NCBI RefSeq assembly: GCF_029931775.1
Contig: NC_079312.1
Span: 136,633,872-136,697,871 of the forward strand
Direction: 5' to 3'
Length of the DNA: 64,000 bases
Origin: Euleptes europaea
Taxonomy: Eukaryota; Chordata; Lepidosauria; Squamata; Sphaerodactylidae
The notes beneath the pieces were generated by a model, which was not told the DNA's origin, made no database searches, and saw only the letters and a list, made by a program, of their open reading frames with translations. The translations under genes and the position numbers were made by a program. This document shows positions 36,382 to 46,883 of the stretch, piece after piece (within the stretch, counting starts at the first letter, position 1; the number at the start of each line of letters is the position of its first letter).

Positions 36382-36474
36382 GTGTGTGTGTAAAGTGCCA
36401 TCAAGTCGCAGCCGACTTATGGCGACCCCTTATGGGGTTTTCATGGCAAGAGACTAGCAGAGGTGGTTTGCCAG
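36382..36474 (-). mobile_element. 5S SINE, tail-only copy with target duplication, minus strand
   Basis: Only the 3' tail is present: (GT)n, 'aaagtgccatcaagtcgcag', 'gagactagcagaggtggttt'. An exact 11 bp duplication AAGCACATATT flanks it (36371-36381 and 36475-36485). It is severely 5'-truncated, as LINE-driven insertions often are. Confidence 0.9.
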
Positions 36475-36997
36475 AAGCACATATTACAGAATGCATATTT
36501 TCGCATTTGTCCCCAATCTCCCTTTATTTAAAATATTTATATCACATCTTATTTCCTTGGACTCAAGGTGGATATTTGCAAGGAAACAAAACACAAAAAC
36601 AATGTAGAGGTTTAAAACACACACAGAAAGATTTAAACATATCTCCCCTATGGCAGGTTTTAGATTGTAAACTCCTTGAGGCAGGGACCGGCTTTCTTGT
36701 ACCCTGGGATGATTCATGCACTTGATGGCACTATATATTACTCATACAGTTCCTTAAGGCTGGCCAGGGAACTCGTCACTGAGAAGGGATCTGAAATGAG
36801 GACTCCTGGGATCATAGTTCATGCACCTAACCAGTATTACAACTTTCACATAGGAAAGGAAGGTTCAAGCTCAAGGTTGTTTTAATCTCGTTATCTCTAT
36901 GTCCAAACTCCTGCTTGGTCACATTGCTGATGCTACCACTGCCTTAGGTAATTAGTTAAATAAGACTGACTAGTTCTATCATCACCAAAGCAGAATA

Positions 36998-37087
36998 ACA
37001 GTGCAATCCTATGGCAATTTACTTCAGCCTAAGCCCATTGACTTCAATGGGCTTAGACTGGAGTAACTCATCATAGGATTGCACTGT
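36998..37087. repeat. 90 bp palindromic MITE-like repeat, nearly intact
   Basis: Ends 'acagtgcaatcctatg' and 'cataggattgcactgt' are perfect inverted repeats. The core 'taagcccattga...tcaatgggctta' also pairs. No transposase or long target duplication is visible. Confidence 0.85.
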
Positions 37088-37704
37088 AAATTGAGCCATC
37101 AGACCCAGATGTCAGTAGGCTGTTGCCTACAGAAATTCCTGCCACAAGGAAACCAGTTAGGGCTGCTTGGTGTCTATGTTCAGCACTTCCCACCCCATAT
37201 AGTACACTAGCTGCATCTGGTGAATTCTGACTGCACAAAATGCTTGTAAGAAGTGTTTTATGGAGTCCTTTGAGGATCAGAAGATCTTTTGAAATATGGT
37301 TACTGCACAACTATGCTATGTCATCACTTTCTGGAGGAAAACCCCCCCCCCAAAGATATCCACAGTTGGAAAAGAGCCAGCTCAGAGCCAGATGGACAAA
37401 TTATACGGTCTCCATTTACCAGGGACAGTCAACATTACCAGGTACTGGTCCATTTTTTTTAATTATCCGTATTTCGGAGATGCCTTCTAAAAACATTATC
37501 AGTGTGTGGACACATGTGCAGCAGGGTTGCCCTTCTTAAAATTTCATATCCTCTCCTGTTTTTCTAGGAATAAAATCCTTGAGTTAAACCCAATCTGTGT
37601 GCATTTACACATGCAGGAGTTGGAAGCAGAGAAAACCACTGTAGGGTATTTCAACACCTGAACACAAAAGCCCCAGAGAGATTGCCATTTCACATGCAGG
37701 TTTG

Positions 37705-38115
37705 TTCAACAACAGAAGAAGTGCCCTGCTGGATCAGACCAGTAATCCGTCTCACACAGTGGCCAACCATACTCTGGCGGGCCAGCAAACAGGCATAGAG
37801 ATCAAGGCCTTCCCCTGATGTTACCCCCTAGCACTGGTATTCAGAGGTTTATTATCTCTCAATGTGGAGGTTTCCTTCAGTCACCATGGCCACAGATAGA
37901 TGAGTCCCCCTTTAAAGCCATCTAAGCCTGTGTCCATCACTACATCCTCTGGCAGTGAATTCCATGTTTTAATCATTGTGTAAAGTATTTCCCTTGGTCT
38001 GTCGCGAATCTACTGCTGATCAACTTCATTGGATGGCCTCAAAGTTCTAATATTTTGAGAGAGGAAGGAAAAGTTCTCTCGGATCACTTTCTCTACCCCA
38101 TAACTTAGTCAATAC
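37705..38115 (-). mobile_element. CR1 LINE 3' end, minus strand, old
   Basis: Reversed CR1 terminus ('gccctgctggatcagacc', 'cacacagtggccaacca'), then 'agccatctaagcctgtg' and 'gcagtgaattccatgtttt'. It is diverged, like 24425-25110. Confidence 0.8.
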
Positions 38116-38344
38116 CTTTTGGACAGAAGATGACCCATATCCTTATCTGTCAGGTAGTTTGTGTCATGAAAAGAAAAGATAGTATGGTTGAATGTATGTA
38201 ATCATATAGAAAGGGTATAGTTTTGCTGTGTTGTATTTTTCTAACAAAAAGTGTTCTTCCCTCCCCAGATTAAAGCGGTGTGTGTGTTTGTTGGGGGGGG
38301 GGGCAAGGGTTCCTCCCAAACACTTTTTATTTAAAGTACCAGTA

Positions 38345-38642
38345 GGAGCCCCGTGGTGCAGAGTGGTAAGCTGCAGTACTGAAGTCCAAAGCTTTGCTCA
38401 CGACCTGAGTTCGATCCCAACAGAAGTTGGTTTCAGATAGCCTGCTCAAGGTTGACTCAGCCTTCCATCCTTCCGAGGTGGGTAAAATGAGTACCCAGCG
38501 TGCTGGGGGTAAAGGAAAGATGACTGGGGAAGGCACTGGCAAACCACCCCGCAAACAAAGTCTGTGTAGAAAATGTTGGGATGTCACATCATCCCATGGG
38601 TCAAGAATGACCCTGTGCTTGCACAGGGGACCTTTACCTTTA
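38345..38642 (+). mobile_element. Sauria SINE, nearly full length
   Basis: Starts 'ggagccccgtggtgcagagt' (A box region) with B box GAGTTCGATCCC. The body is 'ggttgactcagccttccatc' and 'tgactggggaaggcactggc'. The tail 'catgggtcaagaatgaccct' and the 'acctttaccttta' repeat match the BovB-type 3' end of Sauria SINEs. This family is diagnostic of squamates. Confidence 0.9.
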
Positions 38643-39200
38643 GGTTGCTTAAAGGAATCCATTGCACAAACTGCAGGTGAGCAAAAAGTATTTTGCAATC
38701 TATTGCAGAATTAATGATGATAAGATTTCCTGGGAAGCAAGGTACAGCTTCCAGTTGCGGGGTGAGTGTGTGTGTGATGTGCCTACTAGGATTCTTACAC
38801 ATGTAAAGTTCGTTCTGCTCTGGGTCAGCAGCCATTTTAATTTTTTTTCATTGTCATTGCAGGAGGTGGAAATGCAGAAAAGGAAACTGGCACTGCTGCG
38901 TTCAGATTTCAGGAGGATCCTCCCCCCTCTAGGTGCCTCTTTCTCTCAAAATAGCAACCCCTCAGCTGAGTGGCTGAGAGCAGTTTCCAGAGGGCCACAA
39001 GGCAGCATGCAGTTCTCAAGTTCAGGCAACAGAGGAGAACCAGGGATCCAGGTTAGCTGGTCAAAGGGTATCTCTAATCCATCCTGAATTATCCGCCAAG
39101 TGAGAAGGTGTTTTAAGGGCATATCCATGCTACAGGCACTCATATTTTCCTGCCAGGAAATATTGAGTACTGTAATTCTGTATAGAATTGGGAGGAGAAT
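38643..39200. other. intergenic, no feature recognised
   Basis: No exon or nameable repeat is seen. Confidence 0.4.
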
Positions 39201-39735
39201 AGGTGTAGTGGTTAGAGTGTTGGACTGGGATGTGGGATGTGTGTGTGTGTGTGTGTGTTAAGTGTCGTCAAGTCGCTTCCGACTCATGGCGACCCTATGA
39301 ATCAATGTCCTCCAAAATGTCCTATCTTTGACAGCCTTGCTCAGATCTTGCAAACTGAGGGCTGTGGCTTCCTTTACTGAGTAAATCCATCCCTTGCTGG
39401 GTCTTCCTCTTTTCCTGCTGCCCTCAACTTTTCCTAGCATTATTGTCTTTTCCAGTGACTCTTGTCTTCTCATAATGTGACCAAAATACGATAGCCTCAG
39501 TTTAGTCATTTTAGCTTCTAGGGTCAGTTCAGGCTTGTGGGATACCAAGGTTCAAATCTCTGTTCGTCATAGAAGCTTGCTGGGTGACCTTGGGCTAGTC
39601 ACACTCATTCAGCCTAACCTACCTCACAGGATTGCTGGGTGGATAAAATGGAAGATAAGAGAACAACATAGGCCACTTTGGGTCCCCACTGGGGAGAAAG
39701 GAGAGGTATAAATGAAGTAAATAAGTAAATAGACC
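39201..39735 (+). mobile_element. tRNA-derived SINE split by a BovB insertion
   Basis: Head 'aggtgtagtggttagagtgt' at 39201-39238. After the BovB end it resumes with B box AAGGTTCAAATC and body 'gcttgctgggtgaccttggg', then an (AAATA)n-like tail 'aatgaagtaaataagtaaat'. Confidence 0.9.
39239..39535 (-). mobile_element. RTE/BovB LINE 3' end inserted in a SINE, minus strand
   Basis: The (GT)n tract and 'ttaagtgtcgtcaagtcgct' are the reversed tail. A minus-strand frame encodes the BovB C-terminus (MTKLRLSYFGHIMRR ... IHRVAMSRKRLD). An exact 8 bp duplication TGTGGGAT flanks it (39231-39238 and 39536-39543). Confidence 0.92.
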
Positions 39736-39764
39736 TTATCAGACTACACGATATTTTAGGGAAT

Positions 39765-39987
39765 GTGTGTGTGTGTAAAGTGCTGTCAAGTCGCAGCCGT
39801 CTTATTGCAACCCCGTAGTGTTTTCAAGGCAAGAGACTAACAGAGGTGGTTTGTCTTTGCCTTCCTCTTCATGGTGACCTTGGTATTCCTTGGTGGTCTC
39901 CCATCCAAGTACTAACCAGGGCTGACCCTGCTTAGCTTCTGAGATCTGACAAGATCAGTCTAGCCTGGTCCATCCAGGTCAGGGTAG
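39765..39987 (-). mobile_element. 5S-rRNA-derived SINE, full length, minus strand
   Basis: On the minus strand, the head carries 5S rRNA internal promoter boxes AAGCTAAGCAGGGTC and TTGGATGGGAGACC. These are followed by a 'gccttgaaaac' body and a tail 'cgacttgacagcactttaca' plus (CA)n like BovB. The flanking duplication is TTTAGGGAAT (39755-39764) and TTTGGGGAAT (39988-39997). Confidence 0.9.
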
Positions 39988-39997
39988 TTTGGGGAAT

Positions 39998-42900
39998 AGG
40001 GACAGTTGAAATATTATACAACTAATGTATGTTTTTTGTAGACAGGGCTTAAATCTTCTGTCTTGATGGCTATGGTACAGTTTATATCTGGGGTCTGCAA
40101 TAAACTATAGACGGTTGTAATCTGCTCTCTGTCTAACTGCCCTGTTCATGTCCCCAGATTAGTGAGTTAGATACCTTTTATGATTGGGCTACATAAAGCA
40201 TGAAATCAAAACTCAAATTCACAGCCTCCAGGGTCAGAACCAACCAGTTTTTTTGCTGGTGAAAAAGTGAGGAGGGTGTCCCCTTTGACCAGACACACAT
40301 AAAAAATATGCTGGAGATCATGCAACTTGTATGGACAAAAGTCATGTGGGAGGGAGGTTGTAATGAGAAGCACTGGTAAGACTGAGCAAAAAGCTTGGAT
40401 GGATCCAGCCCTCAAGTGCCTTAACTGGACTGACACATGTCTGAGGCCCGGGTAAGTGCTCATCTCTGATATGGATCAAAGATTATGGATGATCCTTACT
40501 CTGCAAAAAGTAAACTGGATCCCATTGGATATGCTCATACATATAGGGCTGGTTGCCTTTTACTTTCTGGCAGGGTTTCTGTGTCTTTAAAAGCTTCATG
40601 AAAAGCAAGTCCACACCCAACACATAATGTTGTATCTAATAACATAAAAATAAATTTGTCAGTACTCTGCATTTATATAATGACAGAAAGGTTATTATGT
40701 ACATGTTTCAGACAAAAATGGTTAATGACTGTATTAGCTCCTAGATTAAGAAACCCTAGTAGCTCTGTTCACAGATTACAGTGAACACATGTAGAATCTG
40801 TGTACACTTGGTTTTTCTTTATATGTCTGTTGAGTAATTCTCATGTTATACCCAAAACACATACAGCTGATTCAAACCCCACATTTATCCAGGTACTGGT
40901 GCCTAATGTCAACTGCAAAGTATACCGACATTGGCTCTTTCTTCCAAACAGATGTACGCATGTACCTGCAGTATGTCCATACATTCACTGTAATATGTGA
41001 ATAGGGTTACTGCTACATACCATAACAATAAATTGTGATCAGTTCAAACATAATGCAAAAACTATTTTAATTATGATTTGTTTGTGAAATCAGGGTTTGG
41101 CTCTCAAATGACCACTCAAATCCTAGTTTGTCTGAAGAAATGCTGTTTTAATTGCCTTTGCTCTGATCTGAGCATCTGTTCAATTGGAGTGCACAAGGGC
41201 ATTTCCAGGGAACAAGCCAAGATGTCTGCATTTATGCATCACATGAAAGCATGGTTAAGACTAACAGTGGTTGATAAACCAGCTTCAAACCATGGTTTCA
41301 GATTTTGGTTAAATAGATCCAAACTAACCGTAGTAAGTAGAATGAACCGTGTTCAGATATTCTTGTTAACCACCGTTAGTTGAACTAAACGAAGGTTTCA
41401 AGTTGTGTTTGTGACCTGAACCTCAGTTTTGTTTTCCAACATTCCTTGTTAGCAGTATGTTGATCGGCCCATAAAGAATCATGTGACCCACTATTTGGGA
41501 ATCCCTTCTCTGGAACACTAAATTTACCAACCCTTCTTCTATGACCTCCAAGGAGATGTTTCTGCCCACACAACCGGCGATTAGATACAGGCCCATGGGT
41601 TGCTAGCTCCTGAGAACATTTTCTTATTCTAACAGAATCCTGCACTTGTACTTCTGCTCCTAAGCTTGGCTTGGCTGGCTTGGCATTCCCCCAGTTTCCA
41701 GTTCATTGGCTTCTGGTTACACTTTAAGAAGAGTATTGTTAGATTAGAAACATGCTCAGCAAGAAAGGGTGGTGGCACATAGCAACTGAAACTGTACCCT
41801 TGACTGAACTAACTAATATTTTAAAATGCTGAAAGCAAGCTTTCATGTCACACGACTCTGCCTTATGCTGGGTGTTCAGAAAAGGTAGATAGATGGGTAG
41901 ATGTCGCTCTGCCAGGCCAGTGTTCAATCAGCCATACCTGCATTGCAGTCTTTCAGTATCAAAGTGCAGAAAGTGGGTTAAAGCAGAGACTTGATTACAT
42001 TACAAAGAGATCACGCTGGTAAAGGTTTAAGTTACATAAATGCTCTTGGAAAGAAAGAACTATATAATACTGAAGTAAGTTGTATCTGCACTTTCACTAC
42101 CTTTGGGGTCTCGCAGAAAGCACAAGAGGGTCACTGTATTATCAAACATAGAATGTAAGGTTAATTCATGCAGCAAACATGAGTGCTAATTGGAATATCT
42201 CTTGATAATTTTAGCTAATGATAGGATTGCTTGGTGGTGAAATGCTTGGTAGAATAAAGAGGAGCATGGTTCCAAAATTATAGAGGATTGTGTTGGTGTG
42301 TACATCCAGCCTTCTGGATGTACACTTCTGCCAGAGGTATTTTGTTTCTCCTCACTCTTGTATAGCCTCTGCATATCTGTTGGGATTCGGAATCGGGAAC
42401 ACCAAAGCTCAGTTATCACATTAAAAAGATATTAAGCCTCCTGCCCAGTTCAGTACTGGAATCTCCTGTACTAACCATCTGTACTGAGCTTTGTAGATGT
42501 GCAAGAGTTCTGTAACAGTTCCCAGATGTATTTTGACCTTTTGTGCTAGCTAAAGTTCAGCGAGCCGCTGCTTGAATTAGAAGGCAAGAGCAGCAGACCA
42601 AAAGAGATGTTTGGTATGTGAATTATATAGTTCTCAATATGTTTGGTACTCCCAGATTAAATTTACAGTTATACATTTGTAATGGGTGTTTCCAGCCTTG
42701 ATTCAGTCTTGATGGGTTTCATTGGGGGACTAATGAATTCTTGTTTAAGTTGCTGTAATATTCAGTTACACATTGCATACTGGCTTTGTACAATGCTCAT
42801 GATATGTAAAGTGGACCTAGCTCACTATGTTATGCCATCTTTTTCATGTTCCTTGAGACCCACTTATTGTAAAAAAAGGGGGGAGTATCTTAAACTGCTG

Positions 42901-43444
42901 CTGTTTTCAATTTGGGATCATGTGAATGGCCATCACTGTCACGCATTGTGTTTAGAGCTTGCCAAGGCATTTGACAGACTACAGGTAGAAAGCAAGATCA
43001 GATTGTCTTTTGCTCTGATCCAAGGACGGCAGTTCTTATGTTCTCATTTTAATTCTAATCCCACATTAAGCAGCAGTGCTTAGTTAATACACATTTTTCT
43101 TTCAGTTTCCTTATTTTGGCTTCTCTAATGTTTCCTTCAATACATCTTGGCCCTGCCTAAAGACTTCACATTCAAATGCACCTTTAACAGAGTCTGAGCA
43201 TTTATTTCTCAAATAGGTAGGGAGGACTAGCCATTAATTTACTAGGAAAGATCCCATATGGCCACTGGCAGCTAGAAGCAACCATAGTCACTGGCCAGGT
43301 CTGAGCTGAGCAGCCCCTGCATTGCTGGTTCACAGTAGGGTAGGAATGTTGGGCTCAGCTTGCTCCTGGGTCATGTAGACTTCTCAGTTGGCCCCTGCCT
43401 GCAGAGTGATCCCAGTTCCTTTGCAGTGTCCATCACAGATGTAC
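39998..43444. other. intergenic, no gene recognised
   Basis: No host exon or nameable element is seen in this AT-rich 3.4 kb. About 41070-41410 has short motifs that recur in both orientations ('aaccatggtttcagattttgg', 'ttaaccaccgttagttgaac'), possibly an old palindromic repeat. Confidence 0.4.
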
Positions 43445-43660
43445 TTTCCAATTCCAGAGGAATAGCTGTATTGGTCGTCTGCACATAAAGAACTGGAGTA
43501 TCTTGTAGCACCTTAAAGATGCAAAAATTCATTGTGGTGTAAGCGGTCATAGAGCGCTCTTTATCTCTCAGTAGCTAACCTTTGATAAAGTGGGCTCTGG
43601 CTCACAAAAGCCTATGCCACAATGAAAATGTGAGGTGCCACACGACTGCCTTTTTTTTTT
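43445..43660. mobile_element. old hAT-like foldback element relative
   Basis: 'gtatcttgtagcaccttaaa', 'agtgggctctggctcacaaaa' and 'agcctatgccacaatgaaaa' match the family found at 44812-45577 and 56272-56360, strongly diverged. Confidence 0.6.
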
Positions 43661-44369
43661 ACTTTTCCAGTGTTGAGTTTGCCCTGGGATTATTCTAACT
43701 TGCTTGGTATGCCAACGTGTTTCATAACACTTAGGCATCACACTGCATACCATAATAGTCTTTACTTTTATGTGTCGGATGGTAAAGTGGTGTTTGGCGA
43801 TCCTGGATTAAGTATTGGCCAATTTATTTTCCTTTTAAGAGAAAAGCAAAGTCCTAGAACTTGACCTAATTTGAGCAGAAGCAGACTAGGTTTTGTTAGG
43901 GTGGCCTGGGCCCATGTCAGCAACTCCATCAAGTGTCAATCTTTTATCATCCATTTGGGCCAACTATAAACCAAAATATGGCTCCCTTTATGCAAGAACT
44001 TTTTTCTCAAGTTCTCAAAACAACAATAGTGTAATCCCTGTTTATTAGGACCAACAAAAGCATCCTTAAATAATTCCTGTGCATGCTGCAGTGAGCAAAA
44101 GACAGTCCATATACAGCATAGGTATGATTTGTCTTTGTAGACGGAGTAATTTTTATGTTACATTCAGAGCAAGCTGCTTTCCCTCTCATCCTTGCAAACT
44201 TCACAGGGCTGTCGTGGGAACAGAATAAAAAAGTGTAAAGCGTATTTACATAAGCAGGCTATTGAAATGATCAAAATGTAGAATCTCTGTTTCAGGGCAA
44301 AATGTTTATTTTAACTGAAATGTGACTGAAAACTTGCTATTTGTCCACAATGAGCCAGGAGCACACAAA
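43661..44369. other. intergenic, no feature recognised
   Basis: No exon or nameable repeat is seen. Confidence 0.4.
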
Positions 44370-44500
44370 GTGTATTTTTATTTACTTACTTAATTTATTC
44401 CCCAGCTTTCTCCCCAATGGGGACCTAAAGCAGCTTATTTTGTTCTCTTCCATTTTATCCTCACAACAACCCTGTGAGGAAGGGCAGGCCGAATGAGTGT
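44370..44500 (-). mobile_element. SINE 3' fragment, minus strand
   Basis: 'tttctccccaatggggacct' and 'cattttatcctcacaacaacc' are the reversed SINE tail and body. Confidence 0.75.
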
Positions 44501-44811
44501 CTGAATTACTACTGGGGCCATTGTCATTCTACTAATGCTGTTTCCCCCTTCGAAATCACTGAACCTCATTCTTTGGCACAAAGGGCCAGGTAGAGCTACA
44601 TCTGTCCACCTGCTCGAATGTATTTTGACAAGGGCTCCTTTGTGACAATCGAGATGTGGGAGAGATCCCTCGGGCCAGTCTAGAGCTCCTTCTCCTTGGG
44701 TCAGAATATCAATGAACCTCAAGGCTGAGTTTCTGTTAGGGCTTAAAATCGGACTACACCGGATACCAGCGCCTAGTCCAGAATGCACAACAAATCACTA
44801 CGCAGTAACTT
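44501..44811. other. intergenic, no feature recognised
   Basis: A 310 bp gap between a SINE fragment and the foldback element. Nothing is recognised in it. Confidence 0.35.
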
Positions 44812-45577
44812 CACAGTGGGTAGCCGTGTTAGTCTGCCTGCAGCAGTAGAAAAGGGCAAGACTCCAGTAGCACCTTAAAGACTAACAAAAATTGGTTCTT
44901 GTAGGTTATCCGGGCTGTGTGCCCGTGGTCTTGGTATTTTCTTTCCTGACGTTTCGCCAGCAGCTGTGGCAGGCATCTTCAGAGGAGTAACACTGAAGAG
45001 GAGTAACACTGTCCTTCAGTGTTACTCCTCTGAAGATGCCTGCCACAGCTGCTGGCGAAACGTCAGGAAAGAAAATACCAAGACCACGGTCACACAGCCC
45101 GGATAACCTACAAGACCCAATGAACTCTGACTGTGAAAGCCTTCGACTAACAAAAATATTTTCTGGTAGGGTATGAGCTTTCGTGAGCCACAGCTCACTT
45201 CTTCAGACAAGAGTCCAGTAGCACCTTAAAGACTAACAAAAATATTTTCTGGCAGGGTATGAGCTTTCATGAGCCACAGATCACTTCTTCAGACAAGAGT
45301 CCAGTAGCACCTTAAAGACTCACAAAAATATTTTCTGGTAGGGTGTGAGCTTTCGGGAGCCACAGCTCACTTCTTCAGACAAGAGTCCAGTAGCACCTTA
45401 AAGACTAACAAACATATTTTCTGGCAGGGTGTGAGCTTTCGTGAGCCACAGCTCACTTCTTCAGATCATTCTAGCTGTATCTGAAGAAGTGAGCTGCGGC
45501 TCACGAAAGCTCACACCCTACCAGAAAATATGTTTGTTAGTCTTTAAGGTGCTACTGCCCTTTTCTACTACACGGGA
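44812..45577. mobile_element. foldback hAT-like element with amplified 86 bp units
   Basis: The left end is 'cacagtgggtagccgtgtta'. The 86 bp unit ('gagtccagtagcaccttaaa' ... 'cacagctcacttcttcagac') starts at about 45211, 45297 and 45383. An earlier unit at about 44864 is split by a Penelope-like insertion. An inverted unit closes the element at about 45476-45570. The right terminus is shortened ('tactacacggg'). Flanks share only AACTT. Confidence 0.8.
44893..45144. mobile_element. Penelope-like palindromic insertion with two hammerhead-like motifs
   Basis: The two arms, about 44896-44999 and 45016-45118, are near-perfect inverted repeats. Each carries CTGAAGATGCC...GGCGAAACGTCAGG (plus strand 45026-45067; minus strand in the left arm). 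An exact 13 bp duplication GACTAACAAAAAT flanks it (44880-44892 and 45145-45157). No coding sequence is present. The assignment to Penelope-like elements rests on the terminal motif and inverted arrangement. Confidence 0.65.
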
Positions 45578-45639
45578 ACTTGTAAAGTCCCTCCTAGCCT
45601 GCGTCGTTGCCCTTCCCTCCCCGCGTTTCCTTTCAGAAT

Positions 45640-46320
45640 CAAAGCCCCGAGGGGATCTCCCGAGAACCAATGGACACCTCCCCGTTGCGGGGCCGGCGGG
45701 TTTGCACGGGGGGTTCCTTGCACCTGCCCTGCCGCCGAAGGCAGGGCGAGGAAGAGGGAAGAGGCGTGGACGCGAAAGGGCGCGCCGGCCAGCAAACCAG
45801 GTCTGCGTGGGCGGTGCGGTGCGCACGGCGCGCGCCGGTGCGGGTGGAGACGCCGAGCTCGGAGGGCGCGCGGCGGGGATTGATTGACGCGCCCGCAGTC
45901 GGGTTTCGCGGGGCCTGATAAGAGCCTTGAATGGGGGCTGATGTCACGGTGATGTCAGGCTCGTAGCTGCCCAGCGCCGGCCGGCAGCAGGCGCCCCTCC
46001 AGCCGAGGAAGAGCCGCCTTCTCTCCCGCGGCCGCTCCTGTGCGCAGCAGCAGCAGCAGCAGCGCCGCACGCCCCTTGCGCCGGCCGGCGGCTTCCCCGC
46101 GCCCCAACTTTCGGCTCTGGCCCCGGGGAAGGCTGCAGGGGCCGGCGGCACCCGCGTTGCACCGCTTGGCTTTGTCCTCCTGGAGCGGGGTGGGGAGTTG
46201 CCCCTCGAGCCGGTAAGAGCTGGCGCGGTTTTCTCCCTTCAGCCGTGTGGTCCGTGGAGCTGCTCCGCGGGCCAGTCCTTTCTCTCGGAGGGGTTTCTTT
46301 CTCTCTCTCCCCCACCCCTC
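45640..46320 (+). promoter_or_regulatory. GPRC5C: CpG island; probable GPRC5C promoter and non-coding exon 1
   Basis: It is the longest CpG-dense, GC-rich block in the window. It holds two ATF/CREB-like TGATGTCA sites at 45939-45946 and 45950-45957, a (CAG)6 tract at about 46044-46062, and a good splice donor CCG|GTAAGA at 46213. The next compatible acceptor is before the GPRC5C coding exon at 58396. Long antisense frames here result from the scarcity of stop codons in GC-rich sequence. Linking the island to GPRC5C is inference. Confidence 0.6.
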
Positions 46321-46532
46321 AAAGTTTGAGACCTTCCGCCGCTGCTGGGGTGGGTGTTCCCTACACAGAAACGAGACACCCCCCCCCCACTTCTGCCCTC
46401 CCTTAAGGTTTCCGAATAAATGGGTGAGTAAAAGAGCCTCCCCTTGCGCGCGCTCTCCCGCGGTCATTTTCCTTTCTCCTTTGCAGGCTGGGCTTCGGAG
46501 GAACTCTTCGGTTCGCCCTGCCAACTATAACG

Positions 46533-46794
46533 TTGTAGAAAAGGGCAAGAGTCCAGTAGCACCTTAAAGACTAACAAACATATTTTCTGGTAGGGTGTGA
46601 GCTTTCGGGAGCCACAGCTCACTTCTTCAGACAAGAGTCCAGTAGCACCTTAAAGACTAACAAAAATATTTTCTGGCAGGGTGTTCACGAAAGCTCCTAC
46701 CCTGCCAGAAAATATTTTTGCTAGTCTTTAAGGTGCTACTGCACTCTTGCCCTTTTCTACTACTGCAGATAGACTAACACGGCTACCCACTGTG
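46533..46794. mobile_element. foldback hAT-like element in the GPRC5C 5' region
   Basis: Two copies of the 86 bp unit are followed by an inverted copy. The right terminus is 'cacggctacccactgtg'. The flanks carry an exact 10 bp repeat AACTATAACG (46523-46532 and 46795-46804). The left terminus is truncated to 'ttgtagaaaagggc'. Confidence 0.85.
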
Positions 46795-46883
46795 AACTAT
46801 AACGTGTCAATGATCACACGCAGCTGTGTTGTTGAATTTGATAGCGTGCGTTTAGGCGTAGCATTCAAATGGCAGCGTTAAAG

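Noticed and set aside
45211-45470. CRISPR-like array of 86 bp repeats
   Set aside because: The repeats are contiguous without unique spacers and belong to a eukaryotic foldback element.
10391-45600. An ARL16 gene as expected next to CCDC137 in human
   Set aside because: No translated segment resembling the ARL16 GTPase motifs was seen on either strand.
45639-46151. 170-codon antisense frame in the CpG island
   Set aside because: Arg/Ala/Cys-rich low-complexity translation caused by GC-rich sequence and a CAG run; no family similarity.
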